Shown here one piece after another: positions 27,157-35,042 of a stretch of DNA of 64,000 bases. The notes below the pieces were generated by a model. It saw only the letters and a program-made list of their open reading frames with translations, was not told where the DNA came from and ran no database searches. How positions within the stretch are numbered: the first letter of the stretch is position 1; each line of letters opens with the position of its first letter. The stretch covers positions 62,001-126,000 of the forward strand of contig NZ_CP071448.1 in NCBI RefSeq assembly GCF_017352115.1. Direction: 5' to 3'. Origin of the DNA: Flavobacterium endoglycinae. GTDB lineage: Bacteria > Bacteroidota > Bacteroidia > Flavobacteriales > Flavobacteriaceae. The position numbers and the translations under genes are program-made.

Positions 27157-27362
27157 TGTAGAAATTTTATACAATTCCCATGTCGGATGTGTTAAACTTT
27201 TCATAAATATCTAAAAATGTGATACTTAACAGAAATATAATTTTATAAAAACAGCATGAAAATTTAGCAGCTATCTTCAAAAATGGTATAAAATAAAGGG
27301 CTTTAAAAACTTTAATTTTAATAAACATTAAAAGATATATCTACTAATTAAAATCAACTATT

Positions 27363-27719
27363 ATGATTACAGATACACATATACCGCATTACGATTATGA
27401 TGATCGTAACGACACAGCAGATCAGCAAAATTATTCAAATCAATATCAAGAACCTTCAGATGATAATACGTTTGAAGAGATTCAATTGAGTGAGAACAAT
27501 TATTTGGATAATGAATTTTCGAATGCCTTAGACCGAGATGACAGCGATCCAGAACTTGATTATCAGCCAGATGAATCAGAAGATGATGATCTTTATGAAG
27601 ATGAAGATGAAGATGAAGATCTTGACGAAGATGATCTTGATGATGATTTAGTTGAAGATTATGATGAAAACGACCGTGAGCCTGAAACTTTCTCAGACGA
27701 TGGTTATAAAATTGATTAA
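27363..27719 (+). CDS. Highly acidic low-complexity protein
   Basis: This 118-residue protein has a Tyr/Asp/Gln-rich N-terminal half and a C-terminal half that is mostly Asp and Glu (residues about 70-104), ending SDDGYKID. It resembles the acidic protein at 1415-1780 in length, order of composition and lack of a signal peptide. It is likely disordered; the function is unknown. A strong terminator follows directly. Confidence 0.75.
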   Translation: MITDTHIPHYDYDDRNDTADQQNYSNQYQEPSDDNTFEEIQLSENNYLDNEFSNALDRDDSDPELDYQPDESEDDDLYEDEDEDEDLDEDDLDDDLVEDYDENDREPETFSDDGYKID

Positions 27720-27733
27720 TTCAATTTATTCAT

Positions 27734-27767
27734 AAAAAAAGTGCTGATTAAAATCAGCACTTTTTTT
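27734..27767. terminator. Bidirectional terminator
   Basis: GTGCTGATT and AATCAGCAC form a perfect stem flanked by A7 and T7. It ends the acidic-protein gene on the plus strand and overlaps the stop of the convergent gene. Confidence 0.9.
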
Positions 27768-28281
27768 ATTTATTTAAGCATGGAAGCTGTAACACATTAG
27801 CGTTTAGCGGTTGTTCTATTTTTCTTTCTAACTTTTCATTATTGAGTGTAATGTAAATTTCCATAGAACCTGTTCCTACTTTCATTGCCAGAATATGTCC
27901 GCCATAAGCATCAAATTTATCATCTGTGGCTACTCCGTGAATGTGCAGAGAAGGTTTTCCATCACTCCATGCAATTGATCCAGTAAGACTTCCCATTTCA
28001 ACTTTATTGAAGGTTTTGGGATGGAATTTCTTTTGACTGAAATCATAAAACCCGAAAGTAACTTCTTGTGCAAAACCAATTCCGGTAAAGTTTGCCGAAA
28101 GAATCTGCTGTTCTTTTACTAAGTTTTCTATCGAAGCCAAAACATTATCGCCTTCCCGTAAAACCATTAAATATCCTTGTGACGTCTTGGTATAGCGGCA
28201 TTTTTGAGTATCATTTTGTGCGTGCATAAAATGTGTTGTAAAGAAAAACAACAACATTCCTATCTTCATAGCAGACTTCAT
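27766..28281 (-). CDS. Secreted PPC/DUF296-domain protein
   Basis: The 171-residue protein has a signal peptide ending MHAQ and then the PPC (DUF296) fold: FTGIGFAQEVTFGFYD, EVEMGSLTGSIAW-like strands, PSLHIHGVATDDKFDAYGGH and MEIYITL. The domain is named for plant AT-hook DNA-binding proteins, but bacterial single-domain members have no known DNA role, and export here argues against one. The HIHG/GGH histidines could bind a metal. It lies 41 bp downstream of the hydrolase gene and may belong to that operon. Confidence 0.85.
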   Translation of the reverse strand: MKSAMKIGMLLFFFTTHFMHAQNDTQKCRYTKTSQGYLMVLREGDNVLASIENLVKEQQILSANFTGIGFAQEVTFGFYDFSQKKFHPKTFNKVEMGSLTGSIAWSDGKPSLHIHGVATDDKFDAYGGHILAMKVGTGSMEIYITLNNEKLERKIEQPLNANVLQLPCLNK

Positions 28282-28322
28282 ATTCTATATTTTTAAAGTT
28301 ATTACCTTAAAGATAGGAAATC

Positions 28323-28943
28323 TTACTCTTTCCCGAAAATTAGAGCATTCACAATATCTATTTCATCCTGGCTTATCGTATGTCCCATATCTGGATATAT
28401 TTTTTTAGTAACCGCAGCACCCATTCTTTTTAAAAGTTCTTCAGAATCATTAACTCTTTCAACGGGAACATGAAAATCGGGATCGCTAGTGCCTACAAAA
28501 ATGGGTGTGTTTTTGAAATCGCCTGTGTAATGGTTTTCGTAAACTTGATCGCCAATTAAACCACCTGTAAAAGCAATAATTCCTCCGTATTTATCGGCAT
28601 TTCTGCTGGTATATTCTAAAGTAAGGCAAGCTCCCTGCGAAAATCCTAAGAAATAAATATTTTCTCTTTTGATGCCGTTTTCTTCAACCGAAGCTACAAC
28701 CTGTGAAACCGTTTTAAGGGAATTCGATAAAAAAGGTTCATTCTCATTAATTGGTGCCAAGAAAGAATACGGATACCAAGTTCTGCCTTCTGCCTGTGGC
28801 GCAATCAAAGCAAAATCTGAAACATTTAAATATCGGGCAATTGAAAGAATGTCGTTTGCTCCAGCACCTCTTCCGTGAAGCATGATTAAGGCTTTTTGGG
28901 CTTCTTGCAAAGGAACTCCGCCTGTTATATATGATGCATTCAT
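28323..28943 (-). CDS. Phospholipase/carboxylesterase-family hydrolase (MhqD-like)
   Basis: This 206-residue alpha/beta hydrolase has ALIMLHGRGAGANDIL (oxyanion region), the nucleophile elbow GFSQGACL near residue 100, an Asp in GTSDPDFHVP and a His in DMGHTIS. In Bacillus the related MhqD accompanies the ring-cleaving dioxygenase MhqO in the quinone-responsive mhqNOD operon. Here the MhqO-like gene is two genes upstream on the same strand, with gaps of 12 and 15 bp. Quinone or hydroquinone detoxification is therefore likely. Confidence 0.88.
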   Translation of the reverse strand: MNASYITGGVPLQEAQKALIMLHGRGAGANDILSIARYLNVSDFALIAPQAEGRTWYPYSFLAPINENEPFLSNSLKTVSQVVASVEENGIKRENIYFLGFSQGACLTLEYTSRNADKYGGIIAFTGGLIGDQVYENHYTGDFKNTPIFVGTSDPDFHVPVERVNDSEELLKRMGAAVTKKIYPDMGHTISQDEIDIVNALIFGKE

Positions 28944-28958
28944 AAGTACGATTTAAAA

Positions 28959-29249
28959 TTATTTTTTCCAAATATCCTGATATTCATCGGGATGTCTTTT
29001 GAATTGCGCATGAACATAGGGACACAGCGGCAAAACCATCAATTTGTTGGCACGAGCATACGAGGTCATTTCTTCCAGAAGCTTTTTCGCATAGCCTTTC
29101 CCTTCGCCTTCTGGTTCTACTCCTGTGTGGTAAACTGTAAGTAAATCAGGTTTTAGGCTTATGGTCATTTCGCCTAGTTTTTTACCCTCAACATACAAAT
29201 TGAAAGCTCCGTGTTTTTTTTCGTCTAATTCTAATTTTATTTCTTCCAT
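28959..29249 (-). CDS. Small GNAT N-acetyltransferase (YjdJ-like)
   Basis: The 96-residue protein matches the short GNAT group PF14542. LTVYHTGVEPEGEGKGYAKKLLEEMTSYA-type sequence is seen here as HTGVEPEGEGKGYAKKLLEE, the acetyl-CoA site, and CPYVHAQFKRHPDEYQDIW is the family's closing block. The substrate is unknown. It sits between the MhqO-like and MhqD-like genes. Confidence 0.9.
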   Translation of the reverse strand: MEEIKLELDEKKHGAFNLYVEGKKLGEMTISLKPDLLTVYHTGVEPEGEGKGYAKKLLEEMTSYARANKLMVLPLCPYVHAQFKRHPDEYQDIWKK

Positions 29250-29261
29250 GATCTTTTCTAA

Positions 29262-30200
29262 TTAATTAATTTTTACCAAATGGGCTTCAATTTCTGCTCT
29301 ATGTGGCTCATATTGAGCTGGCAGTTTCAAATTTTGTCCTAATTCTTCCAAGCGTTCATCTACAGTAAATCCAGGATTATCGGTAGCTATTTCGAATAAA
29401 ACTCCACCTGGTTCTCTAAAATATAAAGAATGGAAATACTGTCTGTCAATTTGTGGTGTAATTGATAATCCGTATTCTTCAACTTTTTCACGAAAGTGCA
29501 TTAATATTTCATCGTTTTGTACACGGAAAGCTACGTGATGAACAGAACCATTGGCTACTAAACCTTTTCTTTCATCAGCCAATTCTACTAAATCTACAAT
29601 TGCCGCATTTTCTATGGCATCAGTAGCATAGCGGTAACGGTTTACTTCTTGAGCGATTAATTTGTAACCAAATATTTCCGTTAAAACTGCTGCTGTTGGT
29701 TTTATATCGTTTAAAGTCAGTGTGATGTTGTGAAATCCTTTTGTAGCGGCGTCTGCTTTTACTTCATCGGTTTCCCAGCCTTTTCTGCTGTCTTCTGTTT
29801 TAGATTCAATTAATTCTAGTTTTAATCCGTCAGGATCTAAGAAAGTAAGGTATTTTTCTCCAAACTTTTCGGCTGGTTTGTTATAGATAACATTGTATTT
29901 TTCAAAACGCTGCTGCCAGAAATCCAAACTACCTTTTGGAACAGAATAGCCTATTTCTGTCGCCATTCCTGATCCTTTTCTGCCTTGTTGTATTCCTTCT
30001 CCCCAAGGGAAAAAAGTTAAAATTGTACCGGCACTTCCCACTTCATCGCCAAAATAAAAATGATATGTTCCAGGATCATCAAAATTCACTGTTTTTTTAA
30101 TGAATCGCAATCCTAATATTTTTGAATAAAAGTCAAAATTACGTTTGGCATCGCCTGCAATGGCAGTAATATGGTGTAAGCCTAAGATTTTATTTTCCAT
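29262..30200 (-). CDS. VOC ring-cleaving dioxygenase (MhqO-like)
   Basis: The 312 residues form two vicinal-oxygen-chelate modules. The first begins LGLHHITAIAGDAKRNFDFY with a metal-ligand His, and the second begins GFHNITLTLNDIKPT. VHHVAFRVQND and FEIATDNPGFTVDE supply the later His and Glu. It fits the MhqO/PcpA group of Fe(II)-dependent hydroquinone-cleaving enzymes. It is the first gene of the MhqO-GNAT-MhqD operon, preceded by a promoter-like box and a perfect palindrome. Confidence 0.9.
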   Translation of the reverse strand: MENKILGLHHITAIAGDAKRNFDFYSKILGLRFIKKTVNFDDPGTYHFYFGDEVGSAGTILTFFPWGEGIQQGRKGSGMATEIGYSVPKGSLDFWQQRFEKYNVIYNKPAEKFGEKYLTFLDPDGLKLELIESKTEDSRKGWETDEVKADAATKGFHNITLTLNDIKPTAAVLTEIFGYKLIAQEVNRYRYATDAIENAAIVDLVELADERKGLVANGSVHHVAFRVQNDEILMHFREKVEEYGLSITPQIDRQYFHSLYFREPGGVLFEIATDNPGFTVDERLEELGQNLKLPAQYEPHRAEIEAHLVKIN

Positions 30201-30239
30201 GGTATTTTATGTATTAAAGTTGTTCTTGATTTTCTTTTA

Positions 30240-30247
30240 CAAATTTA
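30240..30247 (-). promoter_or_regulatory. Possible -7 element of the MhqO-like operon
   Basis: TAAATTTG on the minus strand fits TAnnTTTG, 39 bp before the ATG. No good -33 TTTG is seen, as expected if an activator or repressor site lies there. Confidence 0.35.
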
Positions 30248-30270
30248 CCACCGTTATACTTCTTGATCGA

Positions 30271-30284
30271 TTAATCTAGATTAA
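30271..30284. promoter_or_regulatory. 14-bp perfect palindrome upstream of the MhqO-like operon
   Basis: TTAATCTAGATTAA is its own reverse complement and lies 23 bp upstream of the predicted -7 box. A MarR- or DUF24-type redox regulator site would look like this, but no such regulator gene is in the window. Confidence 0.4.
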
Positions 30285-30367
30285 GAAATAAAAACGAATA
30301 AAATGGAAACTGGCTGACACCATTAACGATTAGAAACTAGTGAATTAAAAATCAACACATTACGGTT

Positions 30368-30820
30368 TTATCCTAAATAAAATACGTGGCGTGAACCACC
30401 TGAATGAAGGCTGAGAATCGTGTCTTTTAAACTGCTTTCAAGATTTGAGGTTATAGAATGCAGTACTTGTTTTAAATCTTTAAAGTTATTGGGTTTTACG
30501 AAATAGCAGATTGCACCGAGTTTTGATGCTGTGTCCATATCGTTTTTATGGGAAGAAGTCGAAATCATTATAACAGGCACATCTTTATATCGTTTATCCG
30601 ATTTTAATTCTTTCAAACAATCCCAGCCATTCATAATGGGCATATTTAAATCCAGAAAGATAACACTTGGAGCTTCATCAAGAGTGTTTAATATTTGCAG
30701 TGCTTCACTGCCATTTTCGGCACAATGACATTTAATGTTTTCATCTATTTCACCCAATGCTTCACAAAACATCTCTGTGTCATCTCTATCATCATCAGCA
30801 AGTAAAATTATCTTTTTCAT
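30368..30820 (-). CDS. CheY-like response regulator
   Basis: Translation from the Met at 30820 gives a 150-residue single receiver domain beginning MKKIILLADDDRDD (acidic pocket). The phospho-acceptor Asp is in VIFLDLNMPIMNGWD, followed by MISTSS and a Lys in YFVKPNN. The longer frame to 30850 overlaps the kinase and adds atypical residues. It has no output domain, as in Rcp1-type regulators paired with phytochrome-like kinases. It starts 4 bp after the six-PAS kinase and must be its partner. Confidence 0.92.
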   Translation of the reverse strand: MKKIILLADDDRDDTEMFCEALGEIDENIKCHCAENGSEALQILNTLDEAPSVIFLDLNMPIMNGWDCLKELKSDKRYKDVPVIMISTSSHKNDMDTASKLGAICYFVKPNNFKDLKQVLHSITSNLESSLKDTILSLHSGGSRHVFYLG

Positions 30821-30824
30821 TGTT

Positions 30825-33800
30825 TTAAATGTCATTTTCCTTTTGCTCAAAAGGGAGTGTTATAATAAATTTAGCTCCTTCATTAGGAATTCCCGATGCC
30901 ATAATGTTTCCGCCATGGCGTTCTGTTATTTTTTTACAAAGCGACAATCCTAATCCTGTTCCTTCATAACGGTCTTTTGAATTAAGGCGTGTAAAAGTTT
31001 CAAAAATACGTCGGGTTTGATCGTGTTCAAAGCCAATTCCATTATCTTCTAAAGTGATCACAGCTGTTTTTCTGTCGTGCTGGTTAACTGTTGTTGAAGA
31101 TATGGTTATTTCTGGCGGAATTCCTTCTTTGGCAAATTTGATGGAATTGTTTATCAGATTATAAAAAAGCTGATACAGTAAAACTGAAGCACCTTCCAGC
31201 ACTGGAAGATCATGATAATAGATTTTTCCGTTAGTTTTCTGCAGGGAAATCTCTAAATCAGTTTCGATATTTTTAATGGTTTCATTTAAATCTACTAAAG
31301 TCGTTTTCTGAGAATCGGCATTTATTTTAGAATACGCCAATACTCCGTCGATCATATTAAACATACGATCTGCAGCTACATGAATTCTGTCAATATACTT
31401 TGCTGAAGATTCGTCTAACTGCCCTTGAAGATGATCTTCGAGACGGCCAACAAATGTCTTTATTTTGCGAACTGGTTCTTTTAAATCGTGAGAAGCCACA
31501 TGCGCAAATTGCTGTAAATCTTCATTAGAACGCTGTAATTCTTTAGTACGATCTGTTACCAAGATTTCCAGTTTTTCGGTAATAGATTTCTGTTCGTGTA
31601 TATCCGTGCAGGTTCCAAACCATTTGGTTATAGTACCTTCTTTATCTCTAATAGGAACTGCTTTACTTAAAAACCAACGATATTCTCCTGTATAAGCGTT
31701 TTTTAAGCGAAATTCAAGCTGATACGGAGTTCCGTTTTCGACGCTTTTATACCAAGTTTGAGTGACAAATGGGACATCATCTGGGTGCAGTCTTGGAACC
31801 CAGCTTGAATCGCCATATTCACTTTCGTCAAAACCGGTGTATTCATACCAGCGTCTGTTATAATAATCTATAAAACCATCTGGATTTCCGGTCCAGATAA
31901 TCTGAGGTACAAGATCTGCAAGCTGTCGGAACTTTTCTTCACTTTCTCTGATAACTTCATGAAGTTCTTTTTCTGAGGTGATATCACTTGCCGCACCAAA
32001 CCATTCAATAATAGTACCTTGATCGTCGAGTATAGGAACAACTCTCGAAAAAATCCATCCAGTTGAACCATTCTCGTTTATTATACGATGTTCTAGTTCA
32101 AATATACTTTTCTCTTTTATGGATTTGGCAATAAGATGTATGGCTTTTTCACGATCATTAGGATGAGCATATTTGTCAAGCCAATTGAGTATAGGTTTTT
32201 GCGAATCTAAAGAAAAATCATCTCCTTCGAGACTGTACATAATTCTCCAATCTGCATCCATACGGTATACTTCATCAGATGAAGCGTTTACTAAAGCTCG
32301 AAAACGGCTTTCACTTTCTTGCATTTTTTCTCTAGCCAAGACCTGCTGTGTCACATCAACCGCTACTTGAATCATTCCTGTAATTTGTCCGTCTTCAATC
32401 AACGGACGATAGGCAAGATTGTAATAATAGTCTTTTATTTCACCTGTACGGTTATGAGGTACCAAAACTTCGCTTTGGTCAAAAGGAATTCCTTGGTTGT
32501 AGACATTTTGAACCTGTTCCCAAACATATTGCCCTTCGAGTTCCGGCAGCACTTCGATTAGCGGCCTACCAATAATTTCAGGTCCTCTGCCAATCATTTC
32601 AAGCATGTGTTTATTAACCTGCTCAATAACCAAATCGTCACCTTTAAGAACTAATGTTGGCGCTGGAGTCTGTTCAATCATCGATTTTAATCGGCTTTCA
32701 CTATCTTCGAGTTTTCTTCTGGCTAAAACTTGTTCAGTTGCATCAATTGCCATATGAAGAACGGCGCCTGTATCGCCATCATCTTGAATGTAATCGTATG
32801 AAAAATTAAAATAACGACGCTCGAGATTACCATTTATAATTAAATCAACAGGCTGTTCATCGCCTCTAAAAGGAATACCTGTTTTTTGAACATTTATAAC
32901 AGTTTCCAATGCCGGCTGATCCTGCAATTCTGGAAGTGCTTCGAGCATTTTTTTTCCAACGGCATCTTCTAACCCTTTTTTGTTCATGAATTCCAGCATT
33001 GGTTTATTGATAATCTCCACTACTACATCTTCTCCTCTGGAAAGAAGCATTGCTATTGGGGATTGTTCAATCATATTTCGAAAACGGGTTTCGCTCTGCT
33101 GCAATTTTTCTTCGGCTTGTTTGATTTCGGTAATATCTCTGGTAGTTCCTGCAACGGCTTCTACTTCTCCTTTTTCGTTTAAAACGGGAACGAAAATATA
33201 ATCGTAGATTCGGCTTCCTAATTCGGCATGCGGAAAAGAAACTGTACCTCTAATCGATCTTTTTTCAGCTACAACGGTATCAATTTCTCTTTCGTGCATA
33301 AGAGCATGCCATTCTTCATAACCATTTTCACGTAAGCCGCGTCCGATAGAATCTTCGGCAGATTTTCCCCACATTGTCAACAAAGCCTTATTGGCATATG
33401 AAAAAGTATAATCAAGATCAAAAACATAGACCAAATCTGGTGTAGTATTGATGATAGACTCGTAAAATCGTTTTTGTTTTTCGGCTGCAATAAGTGCCTC
33501 ATTTAGGGCTGAATCTGCCTGCTTTTTTTCGGTTATATCTTCTACATTCAAAATCAGCAGTTCGTCTTCTTTTACAATTGTAATCCGAAACCACTTTATC
33601 TGATTATTTTCTTCATAACATTGCTCGAAATCAGCAGTAATTCCAGTTACGGCTGTATCAATACTATTTTTAAGAATTCCGTTATCAACAGCTTTAGAAA
33701 ACACTTCGCTTAAACGTTTCTCTCTGTAGTCTGAAACATTAATCCATTCAAGCAATCGCGAATTGAACTTTAATATTGAAAAATCTTCTATCTGCCCTTT

Positions 33801-33890
33801 GTCATTATACAATGACTTAAGAACTGCAATACCATTTGGCGCAGCATTAAATATGGCTTTAAAAAGATCAGGATTATTTACTAACTCCAT
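30825..33890 (-). CDS. Sensor histidine kinase with six PAS domains
   Basis: This 1021-residue soluble kinase has six PAS modules, recognisable by repeated openings such as FKAIFNAAPNGIAVL, YESIINTTPDLVYVF, FRNMIEQSPIAMLL, LKSMIEQTPAPTLVL, FRALVNASSDEVYRM and FRQLADLVPQIIWTG. The HisKA segment FAHVASHDLKEPVRKI carries the phospho-acceptor His, and an HATPase domain has N, G1 (LEDNGIGF) and G2 (GTGLGLSLCK) boxes. No membrane segment or receiver is present, so the phosphate goes to the adjoining CheY-like protein. The stacked PAS domains suggest integration of redox, light or small-molecule cues. Confidence 0.94.
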   Translation of the reverse strand: MELVNNPDLFKAIFNAAPNGIAVLKSLYNDKGQIEDFSILKFNSRLLEWINVSDYREKRLSEVFSKAVDNGILKNSIDTAVTGITADFEQCYEENNQIKWFRITIVKEDELLILNVEDITEKKQADSALNEALIAAEKQKRFYESIINTTPDLVYVFDLDYTFSYANKALLTMWGKSAEDSIGRGLRENGYEEWHALMHEREIDTVVAEKRSIRGTVSFPHAELGSRIYDYIFVPVLNEKGEVEAVAGTTRDITEIKQAEEKLQQSETRFRNMIEQSPIAMLLSRGEDVVVEIINKPMLEFMNKKGLEDAVGKKMLEALPELQDQPALETVINVQKTGIPFRGDEQPVDLIINGNLERRYFNFSYDYIQDDGDTGAVLHMAIDATEQVLARRKLEDSESRLKSMIEQTPAPTLVLKGDDLVIEQVNKHMLEMIGRGPEIIGRPLIEVLPELEGQYVWEQVQNVYNQGIPFDQSEVLVPHNRTGEIKDYYYNLAYRPLIEDGQITGMIQVAVDVTQQVLAREKMQESESRFRALVNASSDEVYRMDADWRIMYSLEGDDFSLDSQKPILNWLDKYAHPNDREKAIHLIAKSIKEKSIFELEHRIINENGSTGWIFSRVVPILDDQGTIIEWFGAASDITSEKELHEVIRESEEKFRQLADLVPQIIWTGNPDGFIDYYNRRWYEYTGFDESEYGDSSWVPRLHPDDVPFVTQTWYKSVENGTPYQLEFRLKNAYTGEYRWFLSKAVPIRDKEGTITKWFGTCTDIHEQKSITEKLEILVTDRTKELQRSNEDLQQFAHVASHDLKEPVRKIKTFVGRLEDHLQGQLDESSAKYIDRIHVAADRMFNMIDGVLAYSKINADSQKTTLVDLNETIKNIETDLEISLQKTNGKIYYHDLPVLEGASVLLYQLFYNLINNSIKFAKEGIPPEITISSTTVNQHDRKTAVITLEDNGIGFEHDQTRRIFETFTRLNSKDRYEGTGLGLSLCKKITERHGGNIMASGIPNEGAKFIITLPFEQKENDI

Positions 33891-34098
33891 CGCATCAGCT
33901 TCGTAGATTAAAAAATTTGCTTTTAGAAAATCAAGCTTTGAGCTGTATCTCCTAATCTAAATTAATAAATAAAACCCTATTGTTCCTAATTTACGAGAAT
34001 AAATCTTATGAATTTATTGTACTAAGGAAATAGAAATTCAAAATTAATTCAGAATTGAATGGTAAAATTTGCGGTTTGTAATAACCTTTGAATTGATA

Positions 34099-34977
34099 AT
34101 GACTTACATTCATTTTATAATTAATCCTATTTCAGGAAGCGGAAAACACAATTTAACTCCAGAACTCATTCAAGAACATTTTCCTGCTGATCTCTATACC
34201 GTAAAAACCGATTATACCACACGTAAAAAACATGCTGTAGAACTTACTGCGGCGGCAGTACAAAATAATCCAGATTATATAGTGGCGTGCGGCGGCGATG
34301 GTACTATTAATGAAGTGGCTTCATGTTTAATTGGGACATCCATTATACTGGGTATACTTCCAGTGGGTTCAGGAAATGGACTGGCCTCGAATCTAAATAT
34401 TCCTCGTGATTTTAAAAAAGCGATTAACATTATCAAAAAGGGACAGACAACATTAATTGATGCTGGAAAAATAAATGGAAGTTATTTTTTTAGCAACACC
34501 GGAATTGGTATTGATGCCATGATTATAAAAAAATATGAAAATTCAGGACGCAGGACATTAATTTCATACATAAAATCTGCCTTGATTTCTAGTTTTGAAT
34601 TTAAGTCTGAGTCTTCCATTATTTCTTTTGAAGGACAAACGATACCTACAAATCCTTTCATGGTTTTTATATCCAATTCAAATGAAATGGGATATAATAT
34701 GAGTCTGACTCCAAAAGCTTCTTTACATGACGGATTACTTGATCTCGTTATTATACCAGAATTATCATTTGTAGAAAAGTTAGTTTTAGGATATTATGTG
34801 CTTCGAAATTCAGTTCAAAAATTCAAAAAAGCAAAGCATTTTCTAGTTACTGATATTCATATTGAAATACCTTCAAAAATATTTACAGATGCCCAGATAG
34901 ATGGTGAACATTATAAACTTAAATCAAATAAAATAGATGTTTCTATACTTCCTCATTCATTAAAAGTAGTGGTTTAA
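34099..34977 (+). CDS. Diacylglycerol/lipid kinase (YegS/DgkB family)
   Basis: Starting at the Met at 34099 (MTYIHFIINPISGSGK) gives 292 residues with the family's typical opening; ten upstream residues of the frame are dropped. VACGGDGTINEV is the nucleotide motif and ILPVGSGNGLASNL is the second glycine-rich block. The C-terminal domain contains VTDIHIEIPSK and AQIDGEHY. It probably phosphorylates diacylglycerol or a related lipid at the inner membrane surface, feeding phospholipid recycling. It is monocistronic and convergent with the phytochrome gene. Confidence 0.9.
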   Translation: MTYIHFIINPISGSGKHNLTPELIQEHFPADLYTVKTDYTTRKKHAVELTAAAVQNNPDYIVACGGDGTINEVASCLIGTSIILGILPVGSGNGLASNLNIPRDFKKAINIIKKGQTTLIDAGKINGSYFFSNTGIGIDAMIIKKYENSGRRTLISYIKSALISSFEFKSESSIISFEGQTIPTNPFMVFISNSNEMGYNMSLTPKASLHDGLLDLVIIPELSFVEKLVLGYYVLRNSVQKFKKAKHFLVTDIHIEIPSKIFTDAQIDGEHYKLKSNKIDVSILPHSLKVVV

Positions 34978-34994
34978 CTTCCAAAAGATGTGAT

Positions 34995-35042
34995 AAAAAA
35001 CTGAAATCCTGAGATACGTTTAAATAAGCGTATCTTCAGGAT
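34995..35042 (-). terminator. Terminator overlapping the phytochrome stop codon
   Basis: On the minus strand ATCCTGAAGATACG pairs with CGTATCTCAGGAT across a loop that contains the bphP stop codon. TTTTTT follows 4 nt later. The last codons of the gene therefore form the 5' arm. Confidence 0.75.
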
